Shown here piece after piece: positions 21,854-22,560 of a stretch of 22,560 bases of DNA. Position 1 is the first letter of the stretch, and every line of letters begins with the position of its first letter. This stretch comes from an uncultured Collinsella sp. (GTDB taxonomy: Bacteria; Actinomycetota; Coriobacteriia; Coriobacteriales; Coriobacteriaceae), in NCBI GenBank assembly GCA_900548515.1, contig URKU01000023.1:1-22560 (forward strand), in the 5' to 3' direction. The notes under the pieces were generated by a model. The model did no database searches and was not told the origin of the DNA. It saw only the letters and a program-made list of their open reading frames with translations. A program made the position numbers and the translations under genes.

Positions 21854-22303
21854 ATGGGTCGCAGTGCTATCTCGATAACCCTTGCAGTGGTCTGCCTGGC
21901 TGTGCTCCTGGGCGCTACAGGGCTGTTTGCTATAAGCCGAGAAACGTCCTATATGCAGGAATGCGCTTCCGAAGGGTTTGCCATTGATGGTTACTATCGG
22001 GATGACAAAACGAGTCGGGAAACCCTGGCTTTTCTTGAGGAGGACAACTGTCGATGGCAGCTGGTCGATCAAGACGGAATCTGCACAGACGGGCAGTTTA
22101 AGCGTATGGACGACCCCAATATCCTGGTGTTAAAGAGGGAAAACGGCGAAGAATTCGGTACGGTCCACGTGGCGTATATGTCACGCCGACGCGAGCAAGG
22201 CCAGCTCTATCTATTTAGAGATAGCAATGTGACCCGATTTTATCTGGTGAGCACCGATCCGGCGTTTACAGTGGAATCTGGCGATGTCGATGCGGACGTT
22301 TGA
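21854..22303 (+). CDS. Small membrane-anchored exported protein of unknown function
   Basis: A 149-residue protein with one N-terminal hydrophobic segment (about 6-27, ISITLAVVCLAVLLGATGLFA) that is either a signal anchor or a signal peptide without a lipobox. The rest is hydrophilic and acidic, with four cysteines including Cys37, Cys67 and Cys76 in the exported part, and probably forms a small beta-rich extracytoplasmic domain (CRWQLVDQDGICTDGQFKRM). I do not recognise a family. The start ATG 21854 is chosen because the hydrophobic helix begins right after it and the upstream frame looks non-coding; it lacks a clear ribosome site and sits 2 bp after a leader ORF. A two-way terminator follows at 22316. 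Confidence 0.65.
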   Translation: MGRSAISITLAVVCLAVLLGATGLFAISRETSYMQECASEGFAIDGYYRDDKTSRETLAFLEEDNCRWQLVDQDGICTDGQFKRMDDPNILVLKRENGEEFGTVHVAYMSRRREQGQLYLFRDSNVTRFYLVSTDPAFTVESGDVDADV

Positions 22304-22315
22304 TTCACGGCAATA

Positions 22316-22356
22316 AAACAGCGAGCGGGGCGCGGGTGAACTGCACCCCGCTGTTT
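22316..22356. terminator. Bidirectional terminator between convergent genes
   Basis: AAACAGC (22316-22322) pairs with GCTGTTT (22350-22356) and GGGG (22327-22330) with CCCC (22346-22349), leaving a GAGC bulge. TTTTATTG follows on the - strand, and TTTGCTC closes the stem on the + strand. Confidence 0.65.
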
Positions 22357-22426
22357 GCTCGTGTCCGTATCGCGTCTGCGTCTCGTCGTAACTTGCGTCC
22401 GTGCGCGCATTCATCCCGCGCCGGTA

Positions 22427-22560
22427 TCACTTCACATCGAACTCCACGCGATCGAGTTCGGGCACATTGAGGTCGATAAGCTTGCGGGCAACGCGGCGGT
22501 CGTGTGCCCCAAGCGCCTCGCTTGTCGTCACATGGGCGACAATCTCGCGCTCGACGATGC
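22427..22560 (-). CDS. 3' end of an unrecognised protein (partial)
   Basis: A - strand frame enters from the right edge and stops at TGA (22427-22429), giving the last 43 residues of a protein: it begins IVEREIVAHVTTSEALG and ends NVPELDRVEFDVK. Codon use is GC-rich and regular, and the stop lies about 70 bp before a terminator, so this is very likely a real gene end. The fragment is too short for me to name a family. Confidence 0.6.
   Translation of the reverse strand, partial: IVEREIVAHVTTSEALGAHDRRVARKLIDLNVPELDRVEFDVK

Overview
The window looks like chromosomal DNA from a high-GC anaerobic actinobacterium of the human-gut Coriobacteriia, most likely Collinsella or a close relative. This is inferred from GC-rich codon use, frequent GTG/TTG starts with AGGAGG-type ribosome sites, a giant fused 2-hydroxyacyl-CoA dehydratase/activase, an arylsulfotransferase remnant and many palindromic intergenic hairpins. 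No database search was possible, so the taxon is a judgement.

Layout. 1-197 is the 3' end of an unrecognised + strand gene, closed by a two-way terminator. 303-4623 is a - strand polar amino acid uptake block: a Tat-type lipoprotein substrate-binding protein (read first, from a good promoter at 4667-4696), an attenuating hairpin, two permeases overlapping by ATGA, an ATPase, and a class-I glutamine-amidotransferase-like (peptidase C26) hydrolase. 4741-5046 has no convincing protein gene but holds three stem-loops and a perfect TATAAT, possibly a small RNA. 5047-6828 (- strand) is a DXS-family thiamine-diphosphate enzyme whose two phosphate-binding arginines are replaced. Divergent from it, 7057-8613 is an HD-domain protein plus a CmpB-type membrane protein. 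8812-10584 is the ammonium pair amt-glnK, separated by a long imperfect hairpin; this PII protein lacks the modifiable Tyr51.

10659-12687 is a TetR regulator and an MFS efflux-type transporter with two copies of one palindromic operator around a terminator. 12803-13660 is a Cof-type HAD phosphatase preceded by a perfect 21-bp inverted repeat that ends at its start codon. 13661-14126 is a roughly 430-bp module bounded by two related hairpins. It holds a 41-residue hydrophobic/basic peptide gene and, on the opposite strand, a well-spaced promoter pointing at its 3' end, which is the layout of a type I toxin-antitoxin locus. I regard this as the best candidate for an undescribed system here.

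14215-19725 is a TetR-like regulator (TTG start) 12 bp ahead of a 1595-residue fusion of two BadF/HgdC-type ATPase activators with HgdB-like domains. A strong terminator and a 130-bp element with 15-bp terminal inverted repeats follow. 20142-21101 is a 3-hydroxyacyl-CoA dehydrogenase. Then come a decayed arylsulfotransferase fragment, a 12-codon leader ORF coupled to a small membrane-anchored exported protein, a two-way terminator, and the 3' end of an unrecognised - strand gene.

Themes: nitrogen and amino acid uptake (ABC system, amt-glnK), CoA-thioester chemistry of anaerobic amino acid fermentation (dehydratase, dehydrogenase), and two TetR-controlled units. Intergenic DNA is unusually rich in palindromes.
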